Assembly (NCBI RefSeq): GCF_020148105.1
Contig: NZ_JAHLZE010000038.1
Coordinates: forward strand, 1 to 64,000
DNA length: 64,000 nucleotides
Origin: Methanobrevibacter sp. TMH8
GTDB lineage: Archaea; Methanobacteriota; Methanobacteria; Methanobacteriales; Methanobacteriaceae
Direction: 5' to 3'
The notes below the pieces were generated by a model. That model worked only from the letters and a program-made list of their open reading frames with translations. It did not search any database and had not been told where the DNA came from. A program made the translations under genes and the position numbers. Shown here in pieces: positions 46,471-55,839 of this stretch. How positions within the stretch are numbered: position 1 is the first letter of the stretch; every line of letters begins with the position of its first letter.

Positions 46471-47418
46471 ATGGAAAGATTTATCGATAGTGATCTTATG
46501 AAAAAAAGTATGCAAGAACTTCTATCAAAAAATAGAGAGAAAATATCAGAAGAAGCTGCTGAAGGAATTTTTCAAATTGACGAAGAAAAAATTGCAGAAT
46601 TTATAAAAGAAGTTGGGAATTATGAAATCGATTATATCCCAAGTGGAAAAATTAGAAAAAATTTAAATACAAAATATATTGGAAATGAAATTTACAGTTT
46701 TAAAGAAGTAGAATCTACCAATAGTGTAGCTAAATTTTTATCAAGATTTGGAGCTAAAGAAGGAACTATTATCCTATCTGAAATTCAAACTAAAGGAAAA
46801 GGGCGAAGAGGTAAAAAATGGGAGTCCCCAACTGGAGGAATCTGGCTTTCAATAATACTCAAACCAGATATTGAACCTTCAAAAGCACCAATTATAACAT
46901 TAGCTACTGGTGTAGCTGTAGCCAAAACCCTTAGAGGAATGAATATAGATGCAAGAATAAAATGGCCTAATGATATACTTATTAATCATAAAAAGGTTTG
47001 TGGAATTCTTACAGAAGCGAATGCTAAATTTAGTACTGTCGATTATGTTATAGTTGGAGTAGGGATTGATACAAGAGTAGATACTAATATTTTAGCTGAT
47101 GATCTTAGAGAAAAAACAACTTCTATAGATAATGAAACACCAGAAGAAATAGAAGAATATGAAATTATAGCTAACTTCCTCAATGAATTTGAAGACGTTT
47201 ATGAATTATTCAAAGCCGGAGAATTCGATGAAATATTATATGACTGGAGAAGAATGTCACAAACAATTGGTAGCTATGTTGAAATAAAACAACCTCTAGG
47301 AAAAGTCTTAAGAGGAACTGCAGTTGGAATAAATAACCAAGGAGCATTAATCCTCGAACTCGAAAACGGAGATCTCAAGAAAATCATATCTGGTGAGTGT
47401 ATAATCAGAGAAGGTTAA
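46471..47418 (+). CDS. birA: Biotin--protein ligase
   Basis: Attaches biotin to the pyruvate carboxylase carrier subunit. The 315-residue protein has an N-terminal helical region of about 65 residues, possibly a degenerate winged helix, then the catalytic domain: VESTNSVAKFLSRFGAKEGTIILSEIQTKGKGRRGKKWESPTGGIWLSIIL (biotin-binding loop around residues 108-117), RIKWPNDILINHKKVCGILTE, and a C-terminal SH3-like domain (VEIKQPLGKVLRGTAVGINNQGALILELENGDLKKIISGE). It starts nine bases after pycA and is clearly one operon with it. Confidence 0.93.
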   Translation: MERFIDSDLMKKSMQELLSKNREKISEEAAEGIFQIDEEKIAEFIKEVGNYEIDYIPSGKIRKNLNTKYIGNEIYSFKEVESTNSVAKFLSRFGAKEGTIILSEIQTKGKGRRGKKWESPTGGIWLSIILKPDIEPSKAPIITLATGVAVAKTLRGMNIDARIKWPNDILINHKKVCGILTEANAKFSTVDYVIVGVGIDTRVDTNILADDLREKTTSIDNETPEEIEEYEIIANFLNEFEDVYELFKAGEFDEILYDWRRMSQTIGSYVEIKQPLGKVLRGTAVGINNQGALILELENGDLKKIISGECIIREG

Positions 47419-47798
47419 ATATATTCAATAAATTGAGTATTTCTTATTTTTTATTAATTTTTTTATTATTAATTTTATTTATTAGTTTTATTTACTAATT
47501 TTTTATTTTTATTTATTTTATTGAAAATAATATTAAAATATATTAAATTACAATTAAAGCTTTAAAAAAGATTTAAAATAACTATATTTAAAAATTAAGA
47601 AATAAAATATAAAAATTAAAAATAAGATATTAAATTTACTAATATATAGTTCTTTGGATAAAACCCCTTTACTAAATACAATTTTCACATCATCTCATAG
47701 CTATTATCCACTAAATAGTAAATAATAAATTAAAAAATTTTTTTCTAATATATAAATAAATTTCATATGAATAATTAAATTATATGAAATGAATTAAA
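47419..47798. terminator. T-rich convergent terminator region after birA
   Basis: Positions about 47440-47525 are long runs of T interrupted by A, a typical archaeal termination signal for pycA-birA. The second half is A-rich, which would serve the convergent minus-strand gene. No ORF is seen. Confidence 0.55.
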
Positions 47799-49001
47799 TC
47801 AGTCAAAAGTGAATATAGTATCTTTAGCTAATTTTTCATCATTTATAACACTCAATAAACTTTCAAAAGAGTTTTTTATTTTATTAAAAATAATATCAAC
47901 ATCAATTCTTTCAGCATCAACGGCAGCTAAATCAAATCTAACTGTAGCTGAAGCACCTGGCATAGAAACTGCAGGAATAGTTACAATTCCTTCTTCTTTC
48001 AAAAGTAACATAGCCCAAATAAAACAAAGATCTTTATTTGAAAATTTATCCAATATTTTTCCATAATCATGAGTATTATCTTTTTTGAAATGATTGATTA
48101 TTTCATTTTTAAGATTATCTTCAGAAACCATTACTCCCGTAGGAGTTTTTTCAAACATTTTAAAGTCATTAGCTAATAATTCCATCAATTCATCTTTTTT
48201 GTTTAGGGACTTCTTCAAATCATTTTCATTATAGTTTTCAAGACCTTTAACCATTGCTAAGATAGATGGAGGTTGTGCTTCTAATCCAAATTGATGAGCT
48301 TTAGTTTTGATTTGATTGATTAAATCTTTTTTCCCTGCCATCAATCCTCCACGTGGACCATTCATTAATTTATCCGTACTTGTAACTACTAAATCAGCCC
48401 CTAATTCTATAGCTTTTTTTTGAGAAAAAATAGCTGTTCTTAGTCTAGCACCTGATGCATCATCCACTAAAACAGAGATATTTTTTTCATTAGCTAGATC
48501 AATCACTGTTTTAAAAGATTTTTCATCTAAAATTTTATGATCCATGGTAGAACCAGTAATAATAACTAAAGATACATTATCTGGAAAAATTGATATGAAT
48601 TTATCAATATCATCAAATTCTAAATAGTTAGCACCTACAAGAGCACAACTTCTAGGAATAGATGGATGTGCTGGAAACTCAGGTAAAAAGTGAACTACAA
48701 AACTATCTTTTTCAACAATAGAAAGAATAGTAGCTAATATCCCAGAACTAGTCCTGTTAACTGCAAATATCTTTTCCCCACCAAGATGATTTTTACCAAG
48801 AACTTGAAGTTTCTCTTCAAAAATAGCTGGACCAATATAAGTCTCCAAAAGATCTAATTCTTCTTGTGTAGCTAAAAATCCACCAGATAAACCAGTTAAA
48901 TCATATAAACAATCTCTTCCCTTTTTTTCTATAATAGATTTAATAACTTTAAGAGATATCTCTCTTTTTTCCATTTCATCTAATGAATTTTTAATAAGCA
49001 T
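47799..49001 (-). CDS. PLP-dependent enzyme of the MJ0158/SelA-like family
   Basis: A 400-residue fold-type I PLP protein of the archaeal MJ0158 family (UPF0425), related to bacterial SelA and to SepSecS. It shows DCLYDLTGLSG, FAVNRTSSGILATILSIV, HPSIPRSCALVGA, VLVDDASGARLRTAIF and VVTSTDKLMNGPRGGL, with Lys211 as the likely Schiff-base lysine. It is not a true selenocysteine synthase on present evidence for the family, and its reaction is unknown. GTGAT precedes the ATG. A 37-bp tandem repeat lies just upstream. Confidence 0.88.
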   Translation of the reverse strand: MLIKNSLDEMEKREISLKVIKSIIEKKGRDCLYDLTGLSGGFLATQEELDLLETYIGPAIFEEKLQVLGKNHLGGEKIFAVNRTSSGILATILSIVEKDSFVVHFLPEFPAHPSIPRSCALVGANYLEFDDIDKFISIFPDNVSLVIITGSTMDHKILDEKSFKTVIDLANEKNISVLVDDASGARLRTAIFSQKKAIELGADLVVTSTDKLMNGPRGGLMAGKKDLINQIKTKAHQFGLEAQPPSILAMVKGLENYNENDLKKSLNKKDELMELLANDFKMFEKTPTGVMVSEDNLKNEIINHFKKDNTHDYGKILDKFSNKDLCFIWAMLLLKEEGIVTIPAVSMPGASATVRFDLAAVDAERIDVDIIFNKIKNSFESLLSVINDEKLAKDTIFTFD

Positions 49002-49338
49002 AATATCACAGTAAACAATTTTAAAACAAACATAAAAATAATTTAGAACAAATAATCACAAACAAACCAGAACAAACAAACCTAACAAACCATCACAAAG
49101 AATCTACAATAAACAAACCTAACAAACAATCACAAACAATCCAGAACAAACAAACCTAACAAACAATCATAAAGAATCCAAATAAATATACATAAACCTA
49201 ATTAAGACTAACCAATAGCAATAATAGCAGCATATCAATAAATAATTGAAAAAAGAACAGCTAAAAACCAATAAGATTAATAAATAGCATATTATAATAA
49301 ATAATAATAAAAAATAATGAAATTATTTTAAATATTAT
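49002..49338. other. Gap upstream of the MJ0158-family gene
   Basis: Most of this stretch is the 37-bp repeat at 49044-49191, followed by AT-rich DNA with several AATAGCA elements (49210-49300). No ORF is seen. The gene at 49339 reads into this gap from the right, so the repeat may sit in its 3' region or in the leader of the MJ0158-family gene. Confidence 0.4.
49044..49191. repeat. 37-bp tandem repeat, four copies
   Basis: Units begin at 49044, 49081, 49118 and 49155, an exact 37-base period. The core CCTAACAAACAATCACAAAG is shared (the first copy starts TAGAACAAA). The first three copies end in AAACAAA and the last has decayed at its end. The array is poor in G and T on the plus strand, unlike surrounding DNA. 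There are no spacers, so it is not a CRISPR array. Confidence 0.9.
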
Positions 49339-49833
49339 TTATTCTAAAATATCACCTTCAGTAGAAAGAATGATACAGCTATCAGAAGAATTCTTTAAAG
49401 CTATTGAAAATCCAGAATCAATACCAACAACAATGGTTTCTTTACCATTTTCTTTAGCTTTATTTATAATAGGTAAAAAATCTGTATCCCTAGTCATTAA
49501 AGCTATAGTATCAATATTTGGATTATAAATTAGTTCCATGGCTTCAACTGCCATATGCACATCAGTATCCCCAGCTACAACAAGAGGGGAGAATCCTTGA
49601 TTTACAACAGCTTCGATAAGTTTGTCAGAAGCATATTGATTAAAAAGGACTTTAGCTATCCTTAAATCCCCCTGTTCAGCTATTAAACTTCTTATCACCC
49701 TTAAATCTAAATCAAATTCTTTCCTAAGAATATTTGGACCATCGACCAACAATCCAATATCATTTAGTTCAGCATTGGTTTTTTTAAGAGGGATATATCC
49801 ATTTAATGAACTCAATTTCTCAAATTTTCTCAT
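49339..49833 (-). CDS. NYN-domain (LabA/DUF88-like) putative ribonuclease
   Basis: A 164-residue protein of the archaeal TIGR00288-type NYN family, a PIN-like nuclease fold. Acidic residues at the expected places are [12 protein letters not shown] (first Asp), [17 protein letters not shown] (Asp pair) and [27 protein letters not shown] (TRDTDF motif). RNA cleavage is predicted from the fold, with the substrate unknown. The frame extends to a TTG at 49842, but the ATG at 49833 (MRKFEKLSS) is preferred. Confidence 0.87.
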   Translation of the reverse strand: MRKFEKLSSLNGYIPLKKTNAELNDIGLLVDGPNILRKEFDLDLRVIRSLIAEQGDLRIAKVLFNQYASDKLIEAVVNQGFSPLVVAGDTDVHMAVEAMELIYNPNIDTIALMTRDTDFLPIINKAKENGKETIVVGIDSGFSIALKNSSDSCIILSTEGDILE

Positions 49834-50205
49834 AAATATCAACAGATATTAATGTTAAACATATCCTTTATTTGTTATTATTATGTTTTAAGTATTATAT
49901 ATTATTTTTTATTTTTATGAATAATTAATTAATTTACAAATAATCATAAAATCAAACCAAAATAATCAAATAACAATAAAAATATCAAAACATTACAAAA
50001 TAATATTAGAAATTAGAAACTAAAAATAGGTAAAATAGATAAATAAGTACATAATTAATAATTAAATAGTAACAACTACATAACTAAATAATTAAATAAA
50101 TAAACAGCAAAAAATAATGAAAAATAAGTAGAAAATAAGATAAATAAAATAAATAAAGATTAAAAAAGTTAAAATAGATATCTAAATCAATATCCAATAA
50201 CTAAT
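49834..50205. other. AT-rich gap, nothing recognised
   Basis: About 370 bases between two leftward genes. The right half (49940-50190) is A-rich on the plus strand, a likely terminator for the gene at 50206. No ORF or RNA gene is seen. Confidence 0.3.
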
Positions 50206-50520
50206 TTATTCAAGTTTGAAATTTGCTGTAAAAATTTCAGTTAAAACATTTAAGTCTTTATCGGAAATTTGTAAAGAAGTAAAATCTTCTTCTCCCTCAT
50301 TATAAGAATATTCAGCATCGATAATTTTACCTTCAGCTGTTGTGTAAAATATAATACTATCTCCTTGTTGTTCTGGGTTTTTTGTAGGTAAAAATATCTC
50401 TACAGATGCCCCTAACTGATCAAAAAACTTTTCTTTTTCAGTTTCATCTTTGGCAACTTTTTTAAATTTTCGGATTCTTGATTTCAATTTCTTTTCTGCA
50501 GCTTCTGCAATATTTGCCAT
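50206..50520 (-). CDS. Small protein of unknown function
   Basis: A 104-residue soluble protein that I do not recognise. A Lys-rich N-terminal helix (EAAEKKLKSRIRKFKKVAKDETEKEKFFDQL) is followed by beta-rich segments (ASVEIFLPTKN, GDSIIFYTTAEGKIIDAEYSY) and a C-terminal helix (SDKDLNVLTEIFTANFKLE). AATGGTGATATA precedes the ATG, a strong sign that it is expressed. It is monocistronic. Confidence 0.7.
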   Translation of the reverse strand: MANIAEAAEKKLKSRIRKFKKVAKDETEKEKFFDQLGASVEIFLPTKNPEQQGDSIIFYTTAEGKIIDAEYSYNEGEEDFTSLQISDKDLNVLTEIFTANFKLE

Positions 50521-51003
50521 TATATCACCATTGTTATAATTTATATTATTTTTCCTATTGGATATTCTATACTCATTTACAAATTACATTATAAAAAATT
50601 TATGAGTTTTATTTTTAAATATATCAATTATATATTAATTGATTTTATAAAAATTATTTATAAAAATTATCAATCATATATAATTCATTCTTTAAAAAAA
50701 TATCAATTATATAAAAGTGCTATTATATAATTTTATTTTAGTATATAAATGTTTATAGAAATTTGTTATAAAAAGCTTTTAATACTATGAAATATTTTTA
50801 TTATAATCTTAATTTTAAAAAAAAAATCTAATAATTTAGAAGATTATAGAAAAAAATATTAAAATGATTAATAATGAAAAATAGCTCAAAATCATACAAA
50901 GAAAATTTAATAAAAATACTAAAAATAATAATATAAATGGAAAAAATTACTTAAATATAAAAATAATGAAATAAAAGGATTAATAATAAAAATAAAGAAA
51001 AAA
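50521..51003. other. AT-rich gap, nothing recognised
   Basis: About 480 bases. It includes repeats of TATCAATTATATA near 50625-50715 and an A-rich stretch at 50815-51003 that would terminate the minus-strand gene at 51004. No coding or RNA gene signal is seen. Confidence 0.3.
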
Positions 51004-51897
51004 TTAGCTATTTAATTTATTTAACTTGAAAAAACTTTCAATAACATTCATATCTACGTCGTTTCCAGCATTAGCAATAATAACTACTTTATTATTAATC
51101 TCAAAATAAGCCAAAGTCATTTCACCAATATTATTCCCATCAAAGTATTGATTATAATGGAGAATTGTTATATTATCACTTAAATTACTTCCAGAAATCA
51201 CTATTTCAGTGCTATTAAGATTGTCAAGTGATAATTCAGAATTAACTAAGGCAAGAGCTTCTTCTATATTAGAATTATTAATTATAATTACATTAAATGA
51301 TCCATTATTTGCAAAAAAGCGAGTAAAATTATTATAATCTAAATTTACAGAATTATTAAGTTTATACATATTATTTACTTCATTAGAAATATTAGTGCCA
51401 TTAGTATCATTAACCAAACTTTGATTGTTTATAATGTTATTATTGAGAATAATTGGAATAGTAGAAATGCCTGAAATATTAGAAATATTTGAATTATTTA
51501 AATTATTTAAATTGTTTGAATTAGTTGAATTATTTGAATTGTTTGAATTAGTTGAGATATTTAAAATATCTGAAATGTTTGAAATATTTGTAAAATTACT
51601 ATATTCTGTTTTTACATAAAATTTTAATCCATTAATAGTAATTTCAGAGTATCCCTGATTTGAAGATGTTTTATTAGGAACTGATTTAACAGTAGTATTA
51701 TTTGAAATACTATTATTAGAAGATTCATTTGTTGGAGATATCTGATTAACAATCGGATCAAATGTACTCGGAGCAACAAAATATAGAGAAGATAATCCTA
51801 CTATAATTAAAATAAATACTACTAATAATCCAAGAATAATTGACCCAGACCCACTCTTAATATGATAATTATTATCATCTTCATTTTTCTTAGAAAT
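51004..51897 (-). CDS. Membrane-anchored extracytoplasmic Asn/Ser-rich protein with an apparent ATT start codon
   Basis: The open frame runs from a stop at 51907-51909 to 51004 and contains no ATG, GTG or TTG before 51417. Yet the upstream part is clearly coding: a charged head (SKKNEDDNNYHIKSGSGS), a membrane helix (IILGLLVVFILIIVGLSSLYF, about residues 20-40) and a linker of Asn, Ser, Thr and Ile with many N-x-S/T sequons. An ATT at 51895-51897 lies five bases after GAGGTG. Starting there gives 297 residues. The C-terminal about 110 residues (FNVIIINNSNIEEALALVNSE to NVIESFFKLNKL) look like a compact alpha/beta domain. Function is unknown; it is probably a surface protein. Confidence 0.72.
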   Translation of the reverse strand: MSKKNEDDNNYHIKSGSGSIILGLLVVFILIIVGLSSLYFVAPSTFDPIVNQISPTNESSNNSISNNTTVKSVPNKTSSNQGYSEITINGLKFYVKTEYSNFTNISNISDILNISTNSNNSNNSTNSNNLNNLNNSNISNISGISTIPIILNNNIINNQSLVNDTNGTNISNEVNNMYKLNNSVNLDYNNFTRFFANNGSFNVIIINNSNIEEALALVNSELSLDNLNSTEIVISGSNLSDNITILHYNQYFDGNNIGEMTLAYFEINNKVVIIANAGNDVDMNVIESFFKLNKLNS

Positions 51898-52288
51898 TGT
51901 TTCACCTCAATTATCTATTCATAAATAACCAATAGATATAATAAAACGTCAATAAAGCATTATCTTGTAACTGTAAAATACGGACTAAATTAATATGAAA
52001 TATTATACTATTATAATTAAATTATAATTAATTAATATTTTGTAATAACTAGTATTAATAAACTTGTAAATAATTTAGTAAAACTACTAAATAAATTATA
52101 AAAAATGGAAAATAATATTCAAATTATTAAATAAAATCAGAAAAAGGAAAATGAAAAAATAAAAACTAAATGAAAAAAATACTAAAAATAACAATAAAAC
52201 AAAAAAATAAAATGAAAAAATGAAAAAATAAAATAAAATAAAAAATAAAAATCTATATTATAAAAATGAATAATGAAAAATCATAGAT
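51898..52288. other. Gap between the Rqc2 gene and the Asn-rich protein
   Basis: The GAGGTG binding site of the ATT-start gene is at its left end (51901-51907 region). Positions about 52135-52265 are almost pure A/G with short T, giving a T-rich run on the minus strand after the Rqc2 stop, a probable terminator. No ORF is seen. Confidence 0.45.
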
Positions 52289-54430
52289 TTAAGAATCTAC
52301 AATATCACACTTACCAGATGGTAAAACTCTGACTACGTCATCTAAAGTGATTAAATCGTCTTCATTTATTTTATGAAGAATTTTCTTAGCTATTGCTTCT
52401 TTTTTAATATAACCTGGTTTTATTATAACATAATTATCAGTATGAGCCTTTATAGCATCAACAGGACCTGCCATTATTCTTTTTCCTTCATAATCAACAA
52501 TTCCAATAGCTATTTTCAAATTTACTCCACGAATATGATTCCTATTTCCTCGAATAATAAAGGACCCTTTAGCTACAAATTCTCCAGACTGAGGGGTTTT
52601 AGAAACTTGATCTGGATTGACCCAATATACATCTTGAGTTCCGTAATTTTTCGGCCAAGCACTTGAAAAAGAAGCTGCAAAAATAGCTGATTCTTTAAGA
52701 GTGTTATCAGTTACTTCATTACCTTCGGTCTTAATCACAACTGAAGGTGCCCCATGTATATCAGAGTGAAGATATATGTCATTATTATCTAAATATTTTT
52801 TAACCACAGCTTCATTAGTACCAGCATCACGACCACCAATGACTAAAAAATTATCTGAAGATATGAACCATCTTAACTTTTCATACCATTTAAGATCCTT
52901 TTTCACTCTTTTTTGCGGAACCATAACATTTTCCAAAGCTATATCTCTTTTGTCTTCCATCTTCTTTAGTTGTTTTTTTGTGTTGTTAATTGCTATTAAA
53001 GCACCATCAATTTTTCTCTTAGCTTTTTTAGCTTTTTCATAAAAAACTTCGGCATTTTCAGGAATAGGTAACTTTGAGTCAATAGCTATTTTTATATTAT
53101 CAATGTCTAAAACAAGATTACCTAACTTGTCCATTGATTCAACAATTTGAGCCCCTGGCATTCCAGATTTTTTAGCTTCTTTAAGGGTTTTAGCTATTTC
53201 TTTCCAAGAATAATCTTTAGACCTAGCATTCTCAATAACTTTTAAAAGATTTTCAATCTGAGAATAGTTAGCATAAATAAGATCTCCTTTTTCTTTAGAT
53301 TTTATTATGGTTTCTTCAAAGCCAGCTAATGTTTCTTCCTGGATTTTAAGTCTTTTTGAATATTTTCCGACTTTTTTATCCCAGATTCCTTTTTGAACCC
53401 CTTTTATTTCATTCTTAATTCTTTTTGAAAAGAATTCATCTGCAGCTTCATTATAAGTATCAAAATATTTTTTCTGATATTTTTTTTCATCCATATAAAG
53501 TTCTAATTCTAAGGGTAAAACATCTTCTTCAATATCAAAAAGGTTAGAACCATTAGAAATATTAGAGTCATCAGAAGTATTAGAAATATTAGAGTCATCA
53601 GAAGTATTAGAAATATTAAAAGCATTAGCAGTATCAGAAGTATTAGATTTATCAGACTCATTAGAAATATTAGAAATATTAGAAGAATCAGACCCATTAC
53701 TTTTACTATAAACAATATTAGGAGCATAATTATGGTCTTTTAAAGGTGCAAATATTTCCATGATTATTTCATATACCTTAGATATTTCTTCATCAGAAAG
53801 ATCAGTTGCAAGCTTTTTTTTATCGATTCCAGATCTTAAAATAATTTCTTCAGAATATATTCCTCCAAGACCACTCCTAGCTAAAGTTCTTATTAAATCA
53901 GAATCAGAATTTTCAAATAATTCAGTTATATCAGATTTATTTAGATCTAATGGATTTATTCCTCTTTTAGGAGGAAATTTATACTCTTTTTTAGAACTTA
54001 TATCTCTATCACTCCATTGTTTTCTCTTAAGAGGAATGATAATATTATTTTCATCATCAAGAAGAATTATATTTCCTTTTGAAAATAATTCAATTATAAG
54101 AGTGTAGGTTTTTTCTTTTTTCATCTTTATTTCAACAACACGATCAAAGTGATGTTGTTTAATAGAAACAACATTAGCTCCTTTTAAATGTTTTCTAAGA
54201 ACCATTGGAAATGATGGAGGCATTTTAGGATTATCAAGAGGATATTGAGTAGTATGAATTCTCACACCTGCTTGGAAAATAACATCAATTCTTCCAGTTC
54301 CTTTTACATGAAACCTCATGATAACTGTGTCATTAGTCGGTTGAAATGATTTATCTACTCTCGCACCTTCAAGAAGACTATTTAATTCATAACATATAGC
54401 ATTTATATCCACATTTGACATTGTTTTCAT
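52289..54430 (-). CDS. NEMF/Rqc2 homologue (ribosome quality control, NFACT family)
   Basis: A 713-residue archaeal Rqc2/NEMF protein that recognises peptidyl-tRNA on split 50S subunits and can promote C-terminal tailing. NFACT-N is at residues 1-230 ([38 protein letters not shown]), then coiled coils (about 330-520) and NFACT-R (about 545-650), with [58 protein letters not shown]. The HSDIHGAPS motif is diagnostic. Residues about 243-299 are an unusual Ser/Asn/Asp/Thr repeat insert. AAGGT precedes the first ATG. It is monocistronic. Confidence 0.94.
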   Translation of the reverse strand: MKTMSNVDINAICYELNSLLEGARVDKSFQPTNDTVIMRFHVKGTGRIDVIFQAGVRIHTTQYPLDNPKMPPSFPMVLRKHLKGANVVSIKQHHFDRVVEIKMKKEKTYTLIIELFSKGNIILLDDENNIIIPLKRKQWSDRDISSKKEYKFPPKRGINPLDLNKSDITELFENSDSDLIRTLARSGLGGIYSEEIILRSGIDKKKLATDLSDEEISKVYEIIMEIFAPLKDHNYAPNIVYSKSNGSDSSNISNISNESDKSNTSDTANAFNISNTSDDSNISNTSDDSNISNGSNLFDIEEDVLPLELELYMDEKKYQKKYFDTYNEAADEFFSKRIKNEIKGVQKGIWDKKVGKYSKRLKIQEETLAGFEETIIKSKEKGDLIYANYSQIENLLKVIENARSKDYSWKEIAKTLKEAKKSGMPGAQIVESMDKLGNLVLDIDNIKIAIDSKLPIPENAEVFYEKAKKAKRKIDGALIAINNTKKQLKKMEDKRDIALENVMVPQKRVKKDLKWYEKLRWFISSDNFLVIGGRDAGTNEAVVKKYLDNNDIYLHSDIHGAPSVVIKTEGNEVTDNTLKESAIFAASFSSAWPKNYGTQDVYWVNPDQVSKTPQSGEFVAKGSFIIRGNRNHIRGVNLKIAIGIVDYEGKRIMAGPVDAIKAHTDNYVIIKPGYIKKEAIAKKILHKINEDDLITLDDVVRVLPSGKCDIVDS

Positions 54431-55152
54431 TGATAAAACCTTTAATAACTTTTAAATAGTATTTTAACAAATTTTTTTAAATTCATTAATTTTCAACTTA
54501 TTAATATTTCATAAAACTTTAAAATATTTTAAAATATATTATAATATCTTAAAATATCTTATAAATCATATTAAATAGAAGTTTTAAATAAATTATATCT
54601 ATAAAATATCTTAAAATATATTATAATATCTTAAAATATCTTATAACTCATATTAAATAGAAGTTTTAAATAAATTATATCTATAAAATATCTTAAAATA
54701 TATTATAATATATATTATAAATTTATATTAAATAAAAATTTTAAATAAATTATATCTTAACTATCTTTGTAATATATTAAAAATATATTAGAATATATTT
54801 TAATATTTAATATAAATCTACTAAAATAAATTTTAATAAAGTATTTATTATTATAGATCTAAATAATTTTAAGTACTAATAAAATATAATACAAGATTTG
54901 TTTCATAATAGACATTGAAACTAAAGATTATCAAAATTAATAGTATAATTTATTAATAGTGTTATCTAATAATATTATAATCTAATAATTATAATCTAAT
55001 AATAATATTTTTTAATAAATAATATTTAATAAATTTATAAACTTAAAAATTTAATAATTTAATAAAATAGTATTTATTATATACCTATTGTACTTAATAT
55101 TATATTAAAATTCTAATTAATTTATATTTTTCTATTTATTGGAGGAAATTTG
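54431..55152. other. Divergent gap upstream of Rqc2 and the EMC6-like gene
   Basis: About 720 bases of extremely AT-rich DNA. The left third is the 82-bp repeat at 54519-54757. The rest has TAATAATA-rich sequence. It must contain promoters in both directions, but TATA-like words are too common here to assign. GGAGG at 55141-55145 is the binding site of the next gene. Confidence 0.4.
54519..54757. repeat. 82-bp tandem repeat, three copies
   Basis: Units start at 54519, 54601 and 54683. The first two are 82 bases and nearly identical from CATATTAAATAGAAG onward. The third is 75 bases because of an internal 7-base deletion. Each contains TTAAAATATATTATAATAT. It lies about 90 bases upstream of the Rqc2 start. 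Confidence 0.88.
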
Positions 55153-55446
55153 ATGGAAATTGATAATAGTGTTAAAATCACTTCAGTACATATTGTAGCT
55201 GCTATAATTACTGGTTACATAACTTCTTTAATGAGTTTAGGAATGCTTCCAGGAATTGGTAATAATGAACTTTTAGCTGGAGTATTTGGAGTAATCATAC
55301 TTTATGCTATAGGTCGTCTATGTGATAGTCTCTTTGGCAAACAAGAAGGATTCACAAAATGGTTATGGGATGGAATACTTCCATTTATATTTGCATGGTT
55401 TGTAGTTTGGACTCTTTTAATAAATTATGCACCTGTAATGTATTAA
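55153..55446 (+). CDS. Small three-helix membrane protein, EMC6-like
   Basis: A 97-residue protein with three membrane helices: VHIVAAIITGYITSLMSLGML, ELLAGVFGVIILYAIGRLCDSLF and LPFIFAWFVVWTLLINYAP. The pattern resembles archaeal EMC6-like proteins (annotated as DUF5379 in Methanobacteriales, from memory). EMC6 partners EMC3 in membrane protein insertion, and an EMC3-like protein is encoded at 26081-26659. GGAGG lies seven bases before the ATG at 55153; the TTG just before it is not used. A T-rich terminator follows. Confidence 0.72.
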   Translation: MEIDNSVKITSVHIVAAIITGYITSLMSLGMLPGIGNNELLAGVFGVIILYAIGRLCDSLFGKQEGFTKWLWDGILPFIFAWFVVWTLLINYAPVMY

Positions 55447-55839
55447 ATCTAAAAAATTATTCTTTTTATATTTATTTTTCTTTATTTTTATCTCAATTTT
55501 TATTTTTATCTTTATTTTTATTCTTTTTCTTTATTTTTATTATTTATAATTTTTTTATTCTTTAATTCATTATTTCTTTTTCATATATCTTTATTAATCT
55601 TATTTTTTAATAATATAAATTAAATTTAATTAAAAATTATTAAAATTTATTAAAATATTTTAAACTAAATTGAACTTAATTAAAATGAATTAAAAATTAT
55701 TAAAAATTATTAAAATTAATTATAATTAATTAATGTAAATTATTCAAATTATATTAATTATTATAAACTATATCTGAACATTATTTAATTAAAAATAAAG
55801 AAATGTTTCATAGAATATATCTAAACTCCAAGTATATGA
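55447..55839. terminator. T-rich convergent terminator region
   Basis: Positions about 55455-55560 are runs of T with A, a clear archaeal terminator for the plus-strand membrane protein gene. The remainder has repeated TTAATTAAAATTA-like elements (55610-55740). No ORF is supported. Confidence 0.55.

Noticed and set aside
49044-49191. Possible CRISPR array
   Set aside because: The 37-bp units abut directly with no spacers, and no cas genes are nearby.
51425-51619. Plus-strand Leu/Glu/Phe repeat frame
   Set aside because: Antisense shadow of the Asn/Ser-rich linker of the ATT-start gene.
53509-53727. 72-codon Leu/Ile-rich minus-strand frame
   Set aside because: It is a shadow of the Ser/Asn repeat DNA inside Rqc2 read in another phase.
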